Below are positions 46,749 through 60,290 of a DNA stretch of 64,000 bases, one piece after another. Under the pieces are notes generated by a model. It saw only the letters and a list, made by a program, of their open reading frames with translations. It was not told the DNA's origin and searched no databases. The position numbers were made by a program, and so were the translations under genes. The stretch is from Talinum fruticosum (taxonomy: Eukaryota; Streptophyta; Magnoliopsida; Caryophyllales; Talinaceae). The stretch spans positions 1,441,001 to 1,505,000 of the forward strand of contig JAITYX010000042.1 of the NCBI GenBank assembly GCA_021018815.1, read 5' to 3'. Every line of letters starts with the position of its first letter. Positions within the stretch are counted from its first letter, which is position 1.

Positions 46749-49058
46749 TCTTCTGTTTCCTCCGTTTTTGTCCTCAAATTCATTCCCTTTCAACTGTTTC
46801 AATTTCCGCTACTTCTAACCAAACCCTGGTTTGTGCAATCATATCTTCATCTACCCAACAATCATTCATCAATTGTACCAGTTTCCAAAGTGGAATCCAA
46901 AACCCAATCAGATTTCGAAATGTATCATACTCTAGAGTTGTGAGTGGAAATGGGTTCCTTTGTGCTGTTTCATCCCAATCTCTCTCATCACCTGCAAATT
47001 CAGTCATGGAATGCTGGAGATTCTCTGCTAATGTTACTAACATTTCACACAAAAGAGTTTACAGGGGACCTGCCTTGAGTGAACTTGAATCAGGAAATTC
47101 CCATGTTTGTGGGCTTGTTAGTGGAAGTAATGATCTCAAATGCTGGCAATGGAGGAACGATTCAAACCCAGAATTTGAATCCCACCCTAGGTTTTCCAGC
47201 ATTGCTGTGGGTGAGGATTTTGTTTGTGGGTTAGATTCAAATGGGAACATTTCTTGCTTGGGGAATTATGCCAATGTTTTTAATGGAATGAACCCTAGTG
47301 GGAATTACAGTGTGATCGCATCAGGGTCGAATCATCTTTGTGCTATATCTTTGAATGGCAACTTGGAATGTTGGGGAAACATGGTAGGGAATAAACCAGA
47401 GGGGGAGTTCAGGGATTTGGCCTTGGGAGATAACCGAAGCTGCGCTGTTCGCACCAATGGAACAGCAGTTTGTTGGGGGAGAGTGATTTTGGGATCCCTC
47501 CAAGGTTAAAAGAGGCTTACTTTATAGGAATTGAAGCCAAGGAAGATGTTTTTGTGGGGTTCTTTCATCTAATTTTTCACTGTTTTGTTGGGGGATAAGA
47601 ACCTTAATAATGGGAATGATCTCTTGGTTTTCCCTAGAGTGATGCCTGGACCTTGTACAACTCAATGCTCATGTGGTCCTTTGCCTGGGTATGGTAACTT
47701 TTGTGGGCAGGGACTATTGGTGTGCCAACCTTGCTCTATGCAAACATCATCACCAGGACTAAGCAACTCCCCGAAGTCGGCTCCTCCACCATTGGCGCCT
47801 GCCGGTAGTAGTAGCAGCTGGAAAGCTAAAATGGTGGTTTTTCTAGTGATAGGATGCTTAGGGTCGGCCTCTTTGATAGCAACCATTGTTTTTTTCATGT
47901 TGAGATGTCGTGGAAGTAGGGGTAGTAGTCGAGTCCATGATTCAGGGCCTATTGAAATGGCTGAGAATCCTCAAGGAGCCACTAACCAGGAGCCACAAGG
48001 TGACTTGGAAGGTCAATCGACGGAGGCACTACCGGCCCTAAATAAGAGGTTGAGCCATATGTACAGTATGGGCAACGGAGGCACCTTAGAGGAGTTTCCC
48101 TAGAGGCGCTCCTTCAAGTGACCAACAACTTCTCCCTGGAGCATAGAATGGGAATAGGTAGTTTTGGGTCGGTCTATCATGCCACACTGGTGGATGGGAG
48201 AGAGGTAGCGATCAAGCGAGCAGAGTTCCATGGCTCATCATCTTCTATGGTGGGTATCCAACGCCGTCAAGAGGACAGGGACACAGCATTTCTAGCGGAG
48301 CTAGAGTTTCTATCTCGACTCAACCACAAACACCTTGTTAGGCTTCATGGCTTTTATGAGGACACCAATGAGAGGGTACTTGTCTATGAGTTTATGAGCA
48401 ACGGCACCCTTTATGACCACCTTCATAAGCTCAAGGGCGCATCTCCCTCGCCTCATGGCCAGCCAGGCTCAAGGTGGCTCTAGATGCAGCCAGAGGGATC
48501 GAGTACCTACATGAGTACGCAAGGCCACCCATCATACACCGTGACATTAAGCCCTCAAACATATTACTCGACTATGATTGGACCGCCAAGGTATCAGATT
48601 TCGGCTTATCCTTGATGGGTCCCCAAGATGGGGAGACCCACATCTCCCTGTGGGCCGCGGGCACATTTGGGTATGTAGACCCGGAGTACTACAGACTCCA
48701 CCAACTAACCACTAAGAGTGATGTATACAGTTTCGGAGTAGTCTTATTAGAACTCCTAAGTGGGTACAAGGCGATCCATACCAACGAAGACGGGTCACAT
48801 AGGAATGTGGTGGATTTCATGGTGCCCTACATTATGAGGGAGGAGATTCATAGGGTATTGGACCAAGCCGTGCCACCCCCAACCCCATTGGAGATAGAGG
48901 CAGTGAACTACGTAGGGTACCTGGCTGCAGAATGTGTGACTCTCGAAGGCCGGGCTAGGCCTTCAATGTCAGAGGTGGTCAGTTGCTTGGAAAGTGCCTT
49001 GGCGGCTTGCTTAGCACCCCATTCATTGTCTCCGTCGTCGACTCTGTCTTCATCATGA
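46706..49058 (+). CDS. CCR4: CRINKLY4-related receptor-like kinase, CCR4 type (five one-base deletions)
   Basis: Intronless receptor-like kinase. A signal peptide is followed by an extracellular RCC1-like propeller of crinkly repeats (HLCAISLNGNLECWG, SCAVRTNGTAVCWG), a Cys-rich TNFR-like stretch (CTTQCSCGPLPGYGNFC) and a membrane span starting near residue 375 (MVVFLVIGCLGSASLIATIV). The Ser/Thr kinase has GIGSFGSVYHA (about 484), VAIK Lys about 505, HRDIK Asp about 615, and DFG about 633. Bases are missing near 47475-47479 (G run), 47549-47553 (T run), 47590-47594 (G run), 48098-48100 (C run) and about 48445-48460. With five added the CDS is 2358 nt (785 aa), the expected family size. Adjacency to the plastid adenylate kinase gene matches Arabidopsis CCR4 (AT5G47850), supporting CCR4 over CCR3. 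Ligand unknown. Confidence 0.9.
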
Positions 49059-50018
49059 CCCATTCTTACATCACACCATTCTGGACGGAGTCCAAACTTT
49101 TTGACCGGAACAACTTTTCCTCCATTTGTAAATCAATTCTTTCATTCTTTTTTTTAATTTTTTTCATGTGAATATGTAATTATGTCAACGTGAAAAGCAT
49201 TTTTATTTTTAAGGTCAACGTGAGTACAATTTTTTGTCGATTATTAGTAATATAATGTGTCAATTTAAGTGAGGAAAAAGCAAGGTAACTGGTGGGTGGA
49301 CCAACTATACGTAATCGTCCAGCCGAGGGGTGTGGACAATTTTTAATTTAAACACCAGTTCTTTTTATATTCCTTCAAAATTTTTTAATCAATTCTCTTG
49401 TTGACTTCAAAATCAAGGTACCTAACTAAGAATATAGAATTACAATGGATAAATTTGGTCAAATCAAAACTAGTTTTGTTAGGCTGAAATTACTCTTTCT
49501 GTTTCACATTAACTAATTTTTTTAATTTTATATTATCAATCACTTTATAATTTAAATGATTAATTTATCTATTTTGTCCTTTTAACATAAATTTTGTGAT
49601 GAATTTTATATTTTCTTAATATTCCTTCACGAAATAAAAATGACAAATATTATGAAATGAAGTGCACAGATGGATTGAATTTTCATTCTTTTGGGGATGA
49701 GATTGCATGAATTATGGTGACTGTAATTAGGTCAGAATTTAGGGCGAAAAATCAAACGCAGAAATGAATGTCACCAAGTGAGTCCATCAAGACTGTCCAC
49801 AACCAAAATACTTGCATTGGCATTATCTACAACAGAGAATTTTCTGATGAAACTGCAGAATTTCTTTGTATATTTACCAGCCAAAAAATTTCTACAAAGA
49901 ATAAAAATATGCAAGAAAGATGACACGCCTAGGAAAACTTGTGTCCTCTAGCTACGAATTGAGGAGGAATTTAGAGGGGTGGGAGGACTACATATATGTC
50001 TGATCCAACTGTCTGCAT
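49059..50018. other. Intergenic region between convergent CCR4 and adenylate kinase genes
   Basis: Holds both 3' UTRs. A degraded Stowaway-like element (about 49488-49665) has ends TTACTCTTTCTGTTTCACAT and, on the other strand, TGCACTTCATTTCATAATAT. Nothing coding was seen. Confidence 0.5.
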
Positions 50019-53000
50019 CTATGCTGCGACTGATCCAGCAGCAGCCCTTCCTTCCACGAGCTTCGACAGTGCCTTGTCGATCTGAGCAAATACATCTTCC
50101 TTGGAAGCACTTCCGTCAATCTGCAAACTCATACACAAACACCTCCTCACTATTAATTTGTTTTCAATTTCAAAGTAAAACAGTCTCATTATAAACAGCA
50201 TGCATTAGAAATCAAGGTAGAACCCAATGAAGTCTAAAAACGGCTCCTGATTGCCTCTTTCTTGCATTAAGGTATAATGAATTCGTTGAAGCACAAGAAA
50301 AGCACGAAGAAATAACCATTATAACCTAAAATGTGTGAGAAAGTTATTTAACTACTGCATGATGCAGACATATGATGTCTAGGAATGCAAAGCGGCAAAT
50401 TCTGCAGTGTTGATATCATTGCGATAATTACTGCAAAGAAACATCTACCAAACTTTAAGACATTTGAGGATAAAAAGAAGGCAGTAGATGGTGGTAGGTA
50501 TAGGTGAGGTTACTCCTAACCTTGCCAATATATGACCTTGTATAGACAAGATTTAACAAATGACCCTAACATCACAAAGCAGTTAACGTTTAACTGCTCT
50601 AACCTGGAGGGACCGGCCAGTCTCAAGTTTCTCACTACTCAATTGCCAAGTTTCTTGCTTATGTGAAATTGAATTTGAGAACATTTGTGTGATTGCAACA
50701 GGGGCATGCATATCTTGACAAATGAAAGTTGAACAGGTAAATTTACCTCAATGAAGACAGTTCAAAAGAAGATCCAACCAGACACACACCTGAACTACTG
50801 TTACTTTGACTGCCACATACAAGTTGAAGCACTTGATGGGCGTGTCGTACTCGGTCATTTTTGTGTTCTTTTAATCTAAAATGAAGATCAAGTGCCTGTA
50901 TTTTATCGAAGGGTCAAGTACTCCACATGGGTCTGGCCAACAGCCTGCAAGTCTTAAAATCAACCCCATTCACCTGGCATACGCACTCGCTCAATGTCAA
51001 GGCTCAATCCAGTCACCCACTCGATATCCCACTCTCCGAAACCCAGAAAAGTATTGCCTTGTCCTAGAGCCATCCAAAAACAGGAATTTTGGGATTTTCT
51101 TTCCATAAATGGGAATGTCTATAGTATCACTAAGTTCACTATGATTTCTTTTTCATTTGGATGAAGATTCCTTCCATAAACTACAATCTTGAGCTGAGAA
51201 CAGGGAACTATCTTTTTCAGACGAGGACAATAATACCTTCTTTTTGATAAGGCATCACCAAGCTCCTAGTTAAATTGATTACTAAACCCAAGAATGCAAT
51301 CAGCTGAGGGGGTCATTTACAAGTTCCATACTAAAGATAACTCCACCTGACAGATATGAGGTGTAGACTTGATATTGAAGGATAAAGACATAGTCTTGCA
51401 ATAATAGCACCACGAGGTAGGGATCTTGGTTGTGCAGTAGCCAGGACCAAAGTGGTAATAACAAGGAGTTGGTGGTCACCAGGCAACGGTGATCCAAAGA
51501 TGGACAAAATTTTCCTATAGCCTGCTTTCTGTAAATAAAACAATTACAGCTGCATGTTTACATGTGTGTCCGCATCTGATGCGCCAAAAAGATATAGCAA
51601 ATAGAGGTGACTAACTTAAAATTTCCAAATGCTTTCCAAATCATGGAGCCAGCACTAAACTTCTGCTTGACTAGTCTGCTAGATAAATGGAAGCAGAAGC
51701 GTGATTTATTTGAGAATTGATCGAACAAACCATGAGACATGTAGACAATGGGATCAGCCATCAAAGATGTGTGTTTCAAATGGAAGCAGCCAAGTGAAAG
51801 AAACAAATAATCAGGCAAAGACGAAGCAACCACATGAATAAATCATAAAATTGGACAAAGCAGAAAGAAATAGATAATAGCATCATTTCTGCACTTCTGA
51901 TATTCATGCAGGGAAAAGGAAAGCCAAACCAGGAAAACAGAAGCAAGGGCAAAGTAGGCATGCCTTGACAATTATATCTTGGTACATGGAGAGCACTGCT
52001 TCGACGTTTTGATGGTGAGTTTGCAAACGCAGCTTTACCTAATACCAAAAGCAAAACAGATTAGCTAAAATTGAAGGTACATTATATTTTTACTACGCTT
52101 AGACAGGGTGCTGGGTGAAAGAACAAGCTCCAAGAAGAATAAAAAGAAACAGCAGCAGCATGCAAAATTACAACTTTAATGAGTATAAGCATCAAACCTT
52201 TTCCTCAGTATCATCAAAGCGCTGGGTCAACCTGGCAGCAATTTCATCATTCTCAGGAGGAGAATACTTCAAGTGGTATATCTTTCCGGTAACAGGATCT
52301 TGTCTTCGTCCAACAACCCTTTCAACAAGTAATTCTTCAGGAACCTGTCGATATATTTAGAAATACTGTGTAAGTTACTATCACCAGCAGGTTTTTCAGG
52401 AAAAGGTAAGTATTAGACCTTCCTAAGATCAGCATTCAGCAGCACATTGCAACACAGCTCTATATTTACTGGAGATCTTAACTAATAACAATAATACACT
52501 CTGTCCCCAAACAGTAGTGACACTTGCCATTCAAGGACATGATGAGTCGTCCACAACAAGTTACCAAATACAGCAGTGTGGCACTTGAACCCCACACCCC
52601 CAACCATGTTGGGGGCTGTGGGATGAACTACAGATGGTCAAAACCTGTATGTCATGCACCAAAAGGAACTGCTCCATCTGGTGAATGCATACAAGTTCAA
52701 AGCGACAGAATCAGAGGAGATCATGTTTGGATCGTGGAAGGGGCTAACACAAAGGTGTACATGCCATGCAGCATAAAAGGGCGGCTCCCTCATATACCCA
52801 CGATAAACATGAATGACAGAGCAAAAATCACAGATAGCACAGCCTGATTTTCCTTCAGTGATGTAAAGCAAGCCTTTCAGCACCAGGAAGCAAAAGAGGC
52901 AGGCAAACATCTTACTGGGACAGCATAACATCTTTCAATTACAGAAAGACAAGAAAAGAGAAAAAACTTGCAGATGAAGCAAACATGGCCAAATGCTAGT

Positions 53001-55550
53001 AACCAACTATTGTTCCTCTCCTTGAACTTCTTAGATGAAATTGTGGTGCAAACACAATATTAGATGGCTTTGCCCGTGGACGAGATATGGACACTGTAGG
53101 TGGAAGATGAACAAAAACCTTACTTCCAATAGAATAAAGAGGTCAGGCTGGATTCCAAAGTCCTTAAGAGCAACTGCTTGAGACATGCTCCGAGGATATC
53201 CATCCAGAAGCCAACCCTTTTCTTGTGAATCTTGCTTCATCAAACGGTCTTTAACCATCTATAGCACAGGGAAAAAAAAAGAAAAAGAAAGGTCATGAAG
53301 TCATCAAAAGAAAATTCAAAACTCAATGGACTGAGCCTCAACAAGTTACCATCACAACTATCTCATCTGGAACCAGTTGTCCTTTGTCCATGTATTCCTT
53401 AGCCTGCTTTCCATTTTCACTACCAGAGGCAATCTCTGCCCTAAGCAGATCACCGGCAGCAATATGCACCAAACCATACTGCACATATGAAGATGACCTG
53501 ACTCAATCTGTTATCTTCAGGGGCAATCACATAATGAGGAAATCATATCATGGAACTTAAGAACTAGTAATCTGGAAAAATAGAGAATGGTTCTGGGAAA
53601 TCATTGGCATAAATAGTACTCCACAAAAGTATTGACATGCAGGGCACGAATAGCATGTAAAAAACTACAGGTGACTGTCATAAAAATTCACTTGAGACTG
53701 ACAACTTGTAATTGCACGCAGCACTAAATCCTGAGCCTTTTCCCAGAATATCATTCGCCCAATCCACAATAAACTCAATTTTCTAAGCAAACCTTTTAGG
53801 TTACAAGTATATACTCCTCCGTAAGTCCTCATTGGAAAAGAACGCACAATTAAGGCTTAAGGTATGATAATGAGACTGATGGTGCAAGACCAATGTAGAT
53901 AACTTTCACATTACACAGTGCCATAGTCTATCCTAACATGTCACCAAGCAAAAATCTAAAGCACCATGCATTATTAAAACTTGACGCTCTTTCTGGTAAA
54001 CTACAGCACAGCAATAAGACAAGACATCCAGAATTATTACAACTTTCGACATATAATCAAGCTACTGAATCTTTATCTCTTAGTGAACATCCAAATAAAA
54101 TCACCACCATGCATTCTAGTATTCATCACAAAGTACAGGAAACACAGAATTGTGATGAAGTACCATGATAACTAGCTCAAGCTGCTTATATACTTGAGGA
54201 AAGGGGCAGGAAGCCAGGATGTAAACGTACTTCAAACATGTAAAAGAAAAGCATAAGCATAGATAGGTCTTGCAGTCTAAAACTTTTGAAAATCCCAATT
54301 AGGTAGACAGTGAATCACCAACCAGACAAAAACAGACGCCAAATATGCTAACAATCACAGAATAGGATGGCTTAACACATCTCAAGTATGCATCAATTGT
54401 TGTGCAAAGACAAGACATTAACAACAATTCTCAGCATGGGTCCTGTTTTTGCGGACGCAAGCGGAGCAGAGAGATCAATTCCAGAGACAAATGTTGTTCA
54501 AAGACAAGATCCCCATTAAACAACTAGCAATATCTGAAATAAAATTGGGGGGGCATGTGCTTTTGGAAAGGAGAGAATGCAGCAACTTACTTTTCCAGTA
54601 ATGAGCTCACATTGTGTTCCTTTACCAGATGCTGGAGCACCTGATATCATAATCCTCAGAGGCCTTGAATCACCACTAGACGCCATTACCTTCCAATCAA
54701 ACAAAATGTAATCAATGATTTTCACGTCTAATAGACCTTGTAAAGAGAAGTATAACGGTATGTCACATTAATGAACAAATCAACATAACTCCTTCACCAC
54801 CAGCCCAAGTTCCAGTTCCATTATACAAATTTGGTTACCAAAAGGCAACTCCCACAATGAGCACGAAAAAGAGCTTGGCATAAAGAAATCAGAAATTAAA
54901 TTGGGAACCCAAGACAGTCACTCAACATTAGTATATTTCTCAAAACTTTAAAGCATTGCAATCCTCACATTCGAATTATTGCCAACCAGATTAAGTACAA
55001 AAATTGCTCCAAGAACATCCAGCTGGTTAATTTCTCTGATCACATCTAAAAGCTTTTGAATTTGACAGTAACCCATTGCTTTTTATCAATCTACAAGGGA
55101 TCCAACTCTGAATCTATCTCCAAAACCAACTCATATGATGTAAATTTTCAATCCTCGCAAAAAAAAAAAAAAATCTAAAAAGGAGGGATCTTATACAGAA
55201 ACCACATAGATTCCAGCTTTCCCAGCAACCAAAAGATGCAGAAAGAAAGAAATTAACTGGAAAAATACCAACAGAAGTAAATACAAGAGAAAATACAGAC
55301 ACATCATTACCACGAAATTGGGATGAGCATGGGGAGTTGGAGAGAAGGAATCCCTGGCATGGCGTGAAATTATAGAGTGATTGGAGCGAAGAGAGAGGGT
55401 ACAATTGAAGGGTAGCGATGGGAAGCTTTGAGAGGCGAGGGTAAATTTGTGGGAAGGATGAGGATGAAGAGGAGAGAGAATGGCGGAATTTCGACATTTT
55501 GGATTTGGGTTTCCTAGAATGGGGGCGAGAGAGGTTCCTGAGCACGCCAT
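50019..55550 (-). CDS. AMK2: Chloroplast adenylate kinase
   Basis: Seven exons on the minus strand: 55311-55550, 54591-54689, 53350-53478, 53124-53258, 52198-52344, 51964-52038 and 50019-50120, all phase 0, giving 308 aa with no frame problem. It interconverts ATP + AMP and 2 ADP. The first 80 residues form a Ser/Pro-rich plastid transit peptide. The kinase has the P-loop GAPASGKGT (residues 97-105), the NMP-binding [15 protein letters not shown] segment, WLLDGYPRS, and a LID domain with [20 protein letters not shown] and [11 protein letters not shown]. The match to Arabidopsis AMK2 (AT5G47840) is close throughout. Intron 6 uses a GC donor (GTCAAG|GCATGC). A CT-rich leader (55569-55594) precedes the start; no TATA box is evident. 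Confidence 0.95.
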
Positions 55551-55563
55551 TTCCGTTCCTCCG

Positions 55564-55568
<5 letters not shown>

Positions 55569-55594
<26 letters not shown>
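55569..55594. repeat. (CT)n tract in the adenylate kinase leader
   Basis: About 26 bases of CT on the plus strand, GA in the direction of the minus-strand transcript, lying 20 bases upstream of its ATG. Confidence 0.85.
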
Positions 55595-55595
<1 letters not shown>

Positions 55596-55859
55596 CCGCC
55601 CTCTACTCTCGCTCTAATTTGGGGAAGGAAGAAGATGGCTGATTAGTGAGAGAAAGTGGAGGTGGAGAGAGAGAGACAGAGAGGAAGAAAGGCGTGGCGT
55701 CCGGAGGATCAGAAAAGCCAGCGGCTGTGGGCCCGCCGTGATAGCCTTGGGTCTCAGCCCGGCCCACACCACCTGGTTTGGACCACCCTCCATCTCCTCC
55801 TCCTATCTCTTCTAATCTCATGTGCCACCACTAGTCTACCACCCTAGGAACATCAACCC

Positions 55860-56940
55860 CTATTTTTTCAAAATTTTAATTTTTCAAAATAACAAATAAA
55901 ATATTTTTTTGTTATTAGGCCATAGTTGGCAGAAAATGGAGCCAGAAAAAACTCATTTGAATTGATTACCTGAATATATTCTATCCAAAAAGAATTGGCT
56001 TCGATCATGATTTTTTTCGAATTTTAAATTCAAATATAAGATTTTTCTTATTTACGTTTTCCAAACCCGATTTTAACTTCGAATTTGAGACTATGACGAA
56101 TTTTTCGTCCCGAAAGAAATTGGGTATTGGACAATAGATATTGTCCGATTACCGACTCGATTTTGATCCAAACTTAAATTTTTACCAGCACTAACCGAAA
56201 CGTTGCTCGATAAATACTAGTACCGATCCGAGTATCAAACGTATTAACTAATATTTGGTCGATAAGCTTGTACATCAATTTTAAACCAAAATGATATATC
56301 TTGTATGATATTGATCAGTATAATACAATATTTACAATCGATGTTAAATTTACTCTTGGTTAAACCGAAATCAATCTTTTCCTTCTTCTCTTCTAGATTT
56401 TCTAGTCATAATGTCTTTATTATATCTGTAGAGTTTAGTTACTTTCCTACATAAAAACACATACAATAAACTTTTTAAAAAAGTACCTACAATAAAGCAA
56501 GATTTTCAAAATGAAATTTTTTTCTAAAGTTTATCGCTTTGGATTTGAAGAATGTTCTTGCCTTTAAATCCACCCCCCAAAAAAAAAAAAAAGAGCTCAA
56601 GTGCTCAATATCCAAGGAGATTGTGAGCTCAATAAATTGTAATTTGGTTTCATTTATTGTGAAGTTTTGGGTTACCCATAACGTAAATGCATGCAAAGAA
56701 ATGTCAGAAAAAACAACTGTTTTTTTTTTCCCTGGAAAATTTCCGTGGCGTGTCAAAGAGAGTAACAGGGCATTTATTTGCAAAATTAAATTTCTATAAT
56801 CATGCAATTACCAGGTGGCAAAGCAATGGCAATGAACCATGCAGATATTATTATTATTGTTTATTTATTTATTTTTATCAATATTTGGTTTTATAAATAT
56901 AAGAAAATCCCTATGCCTCCGAAATTTGGCCTCCTCTCCT
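55860..56940. other. Intergenic region between divergent adenylate kinase and permease genes
   Basis: AT-rich DNA with one inverted copy of dispersed repeat family A. The two genes are transcribed away from each other. No coding exon was recognised. Confidence 0.5.
56060..56193 (-). repeat. Dispersed repeat family A, copy 2 (inverted)
   Basis: On the minus strand it begins TAGTGCTGGTAAAAATTTAA and continues TTGGATCAAAATCGAGTCGG, then TCGGACAAT and an AATCGGGTTTGG end. Word order matches the copy at 9811-9955 with substitutions. Orientation is opposite to copy 1. Confidence 0.55.
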
Positions 56941-57000
56941 CTGTTTTCAGTCCCCTGTTTTTCACTCACCTCTGTTCTCTCGTTAGTTCAAAACCCAACA

Positions 57001-59664
57001 ATGGTACAGCCAGGTGATGATGGACGCATTCGGACAGGTAAGCTTTCATTTTTTCACCTTTTGAATGACTCTGTCTCTCTCTCTCTCCAGCATTTTTCTG
57101 AATCGGGGAAAAAACTCAGAGAAAATGTTGGAAGAAACTTAAGTTGAGAGTTTAGTTTGAAAGGAAATTTGAGAACTTCACTGAAAATTTTAGAACTTGG
57201 AATGGTTGACAATTTTTTACATAAAAGGCTAAAATGAGAATTTTTAAAGGAAAAAACCCTTTGGTAGTCATCTAGCATGAGCCCGAGCCGAAGCTCAATC
57301 CAACTATTATCGCGATATAAGCATGACCCGAACCTGACCCAAAGTTACTGAGAGAAACACGAATTAAACGTAAACTGAACCTGTTTTGATATGAAGTTGA
57401 CACGAAATGACGATTTAGTGTGAAAACGTGTTAGTTTTAATTTTGAAGTAAATATAAGTTTATTTCAAGATAATCCGTTCATTAAATGGGTAGATCTGAA
57501 CTGACCTGTTTCCTAGCTTTGCACCTCGAAGAGGTACGCTGATGCGGTTGCGTCAAAAGTGAAGTATGTTTTGGGTGGGACAAATCCAGTACTATCTGTG
57601 ATATATGAACCCTTTAATGTAGGGACCTTTTGGAGTGCAATCTCCCATGCATTCACTGCAATTGTTGGTTCTGGAATCCTAGCAATCCCATGGAGCATGG
57701 CCCAACTGGGCTGGATACTTGGCCCGGCTACGGTGGTCGTCTTCGCCGTAATCACTTACCATGCAGCTAATCTTCTGATAGACTGCTATAGAGTTGGTGA
57801 TCCTGATCATGGAAGGAGAAATTACACTTACATGGATGCTGTAAGATCATTTTTGGGTATGTGCATCAGACTCCTTTTTTACCATCTCTAACTGCACAAG
57901 TTTTCAGTTAAAATGCTTATTTTTCACAGTATGTAAGTGTCTTTGATGACAAGTTTTTCCCATTTTCGTCTGTCAGTTGTTGGTTATGGTTTAGTTTGTT
58001 CGCGAAAATAATCTAACTCGAGACCTAATTAGGTGAAAGAAAGGAACTGTTGTGCGGTCTCTTCCAATACTCGATACTTTGGGGTACTATGGTTGGCTAC
58101 ACAATAACTACTGCAGCTAGCATCGTGTAAGTCTGTTTTCTTTCATTTGTGTGAAGATAATCATATGTTCTAATGCAAAATATAGTATATGCTTGCTATA
58201 CTAGGGACTCGATTCAAATCCCATCTGTATCGGCCTATAGGCTCCTTCGATATGCTATCGTTGTCAATTGTGTTAAACTTATACAATGTTGTATACAGGG
58301 CTGTTGTGAGGTCAATTTGTCACCATAAGAAAGGGAAAGGAGCAAATTGTGACATATCAGGAACTCTGTTCATGCTTTTATATGGAGGAATGCAAATAAT
58401 TTTGTCGCAATTTCCCAACTTGGAAAAGGTTGCATTTCTGTCAGAAACAGCAGCAATCACTTCAGTAGGATATTGCCTGATTGCATTAGGCCTTACAGCT
58501 GCAAAATTTGCCATCAACCACAAAGTTAGGGGAAGTTTGAAGTTAGGGATGGCTAGTGAAGAAATCTCGTCGATGAACAAGGTTTGGAATGTCTTCCAAG
58601 CACTTGGGAATATTGCCTTTGCCTATACTTACTCCATGGTACTGCTAGAAATTCAGGTAATTAATTCAGTCTCTTGTTCGTCTTTCTGTTCTCTCTGCAG
58701 AATCCAGATGATTCCTCGTCATCTCCCTATGGAGGATTTTTGGGTATGGATTTATCTAGATGAACCTAATAGATTGGATTATGTAAATCTCCTATTGATT
58801 TTGGTTAGGACACAATAAGATCACCGGAAAGCAAAACAATGAGGAGAGTGACGAAGTGGGCACTTGGTGGAACGACCTTGTTTTATATCACCTTAGGATG
58901 CACAGGGTACGCTGCATTTGGAAGTGCTGTACCAGGAAATGTTCTCACCGGTGATTATAATCCGTTTTGGATTGTTGACATCGGCAACATTGCTGTAATC
59001 ATCCATTTGATTACCGCTTATCAGGTTTCTCTTCTCTAACCTAATGTGCTTATTTACACATTTGTACATATGAAGATTATTGAGGACCATGCCCTATAGG
59101 GCCTAAATGGGGAGGGGGCGGGGGCAGATCGAGTATGTTACTATTCTTACACTTCTCTAGAAAGAGTAACCCCGAGATTCAAACAGAATTACGGGTTATG
59201 GTTTAGAGCACTGACACTACTTTGACTATGCAGGTATTTGCACAGCCAATTTATGGTGGCTTTGAAAGGTGGCTAGCATCAAAATACCCTAACACACCCT
59301 TCTTCAACAAAATTTACACCTTAGCTCCTCCATTTACCAAAACCTTCAACATTGAATTCACTCTAAGTAGACTTTTACTGCGCACCATAATTGTCATCTT
59401 CACTACTGCCATTGCCTTGATCATCCCCTTCTTCAACGCGATTCTTGGCCTTCTCGGGGCACTATCATTCTTTCCGCTCACAATCTACTTGCCAGTGCAA
59501 ATGTACATGGTGCAAACTGAGATCAAGAGGGAAGTCCTACTTGGGTGATGTTCAAGGCCTTGAGCTTTTGCTGCTTACTCGTCACCTTAATGGCTGCAAT
59601 CGGATCCACAGCCAGCATCGTCGAGAAACTGAAGGTTGCCAAGCTGTTTGACAATAAGCTCTAG
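57001..59664 (+). CDS. Amino acid permease, AAP type (one-base deletion near the C terminus)
   Basis: Six exons: 57001-57037, 57623-57856, 58033-58126, 58299-58656, 58809-59024 and 59234-59664. This is a plasma-membrane proton/amino acid symporter of the AAAP family. Exon 1 (MVQPGDDGRIRTG) joins exon 2 in the family-typical place, giving GRIRTGTFWSAISHAFTAIV. Other landmarks are ILAIPWSMAQLGW, the NYTYMDAVRSFLG motif, QIILSQFPNLEKVAFLSETAA, NIAFAYTYSMVLLEIQDT and the NPFWIVDIGNIAVIIH span. Hydrophobic segments run throughout, about ten or eleven. A base is missing in AAGAGGGAAGTC (about 59527-59530), truncating the raw frame at 59548. With it restored the CDS is 1371 nt (456 aa), slightly short for an AAP because the N terminus is short. 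AAP7/AAP8-like is possible but not settled. Confidence 0.9.
57270..57520. repeat. Transposon-like remnant in permease intron 1
   Basis: Words such as GACCCGAACCTGACCC, GAAGTTGACACGAAATGACG and AATGGGTAGATCTGAACTGA are typical of plant hAT-like or related non-autonomous elements rich in GGGTTGACACG motifs. No ends were defined. An open frame through this intron is not part of the gene. Confidence 0.35.
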
Positions 59665-60160
59665 TCCAGAAAAAAAGCAAATATTGGCTTCTTTGTATGT
59701 ATGTACTCATCTACTAGATGATAATTAACCTTGTGAAAACTTTCCCAAGTTTGAATTAGCTGATGTACAGAAGAAGAATGCTCTACTCAGTCAAAGTGTG
59801 TTTTATGCTTAAGCAACCTATGCTAGAAATTTGAACAGGTGATCAAAATTTAATTAAAATTCTAAATTTGATCAACCGTTTTGCTACAAATTATACCATT
59901 AATCCGAATGTGTAGACCCAAACTATCATAAGTAGTATTTTATTTTAACTTTTTAAAGTCTGCCTCCTTTTTCATGATCCCCTTTGAAATAAAATAAAAT
60001 AAAATTTTATATTAGTAAATTCATATACCCGGATTCATGATACAAGTATTGCTGATTTAGGTTTTAAAGTTGGGAGTGGGGTAGATCACCTAGTCAACTA
60101 TAGATCCATGGCCAACTACTCCATATGGATACCTTTTTCAGCTGATACTTTATTCCTTTA

Positions 60161-60290
60161 GGGAGTGCTGTTTTAGGGTGAGGGAGCAAATTATAAGATA
60201 CCTGTAAATCCATATTTCTTTATTTGCTTCAGGGAGTTTGTTTTTGGATTGGGAACCAATTATAAAATAATTCCAAGTCTATATATTCAG
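60161..60290 (+). repeat. Diverged tandem repeat, about 73-bp period
   Basis: AGGGAGTGCTGTTTTAGGGT...AAATTATAAGATA (from 60161) is repeated as AGGGAGTTTGTTTTTGGATT...CAATTATAAAATA (from 60234) with many differences. Confidence 0.5.

Noticed and set aside
57520..57622. Apparent N-terminal extension of the permease (ADAVASKVKYVLGG...)
   Set aside because: The family-conserved junction RIRTG-TFWSA uses the acceptor at 57622; the extension is intron read-through.
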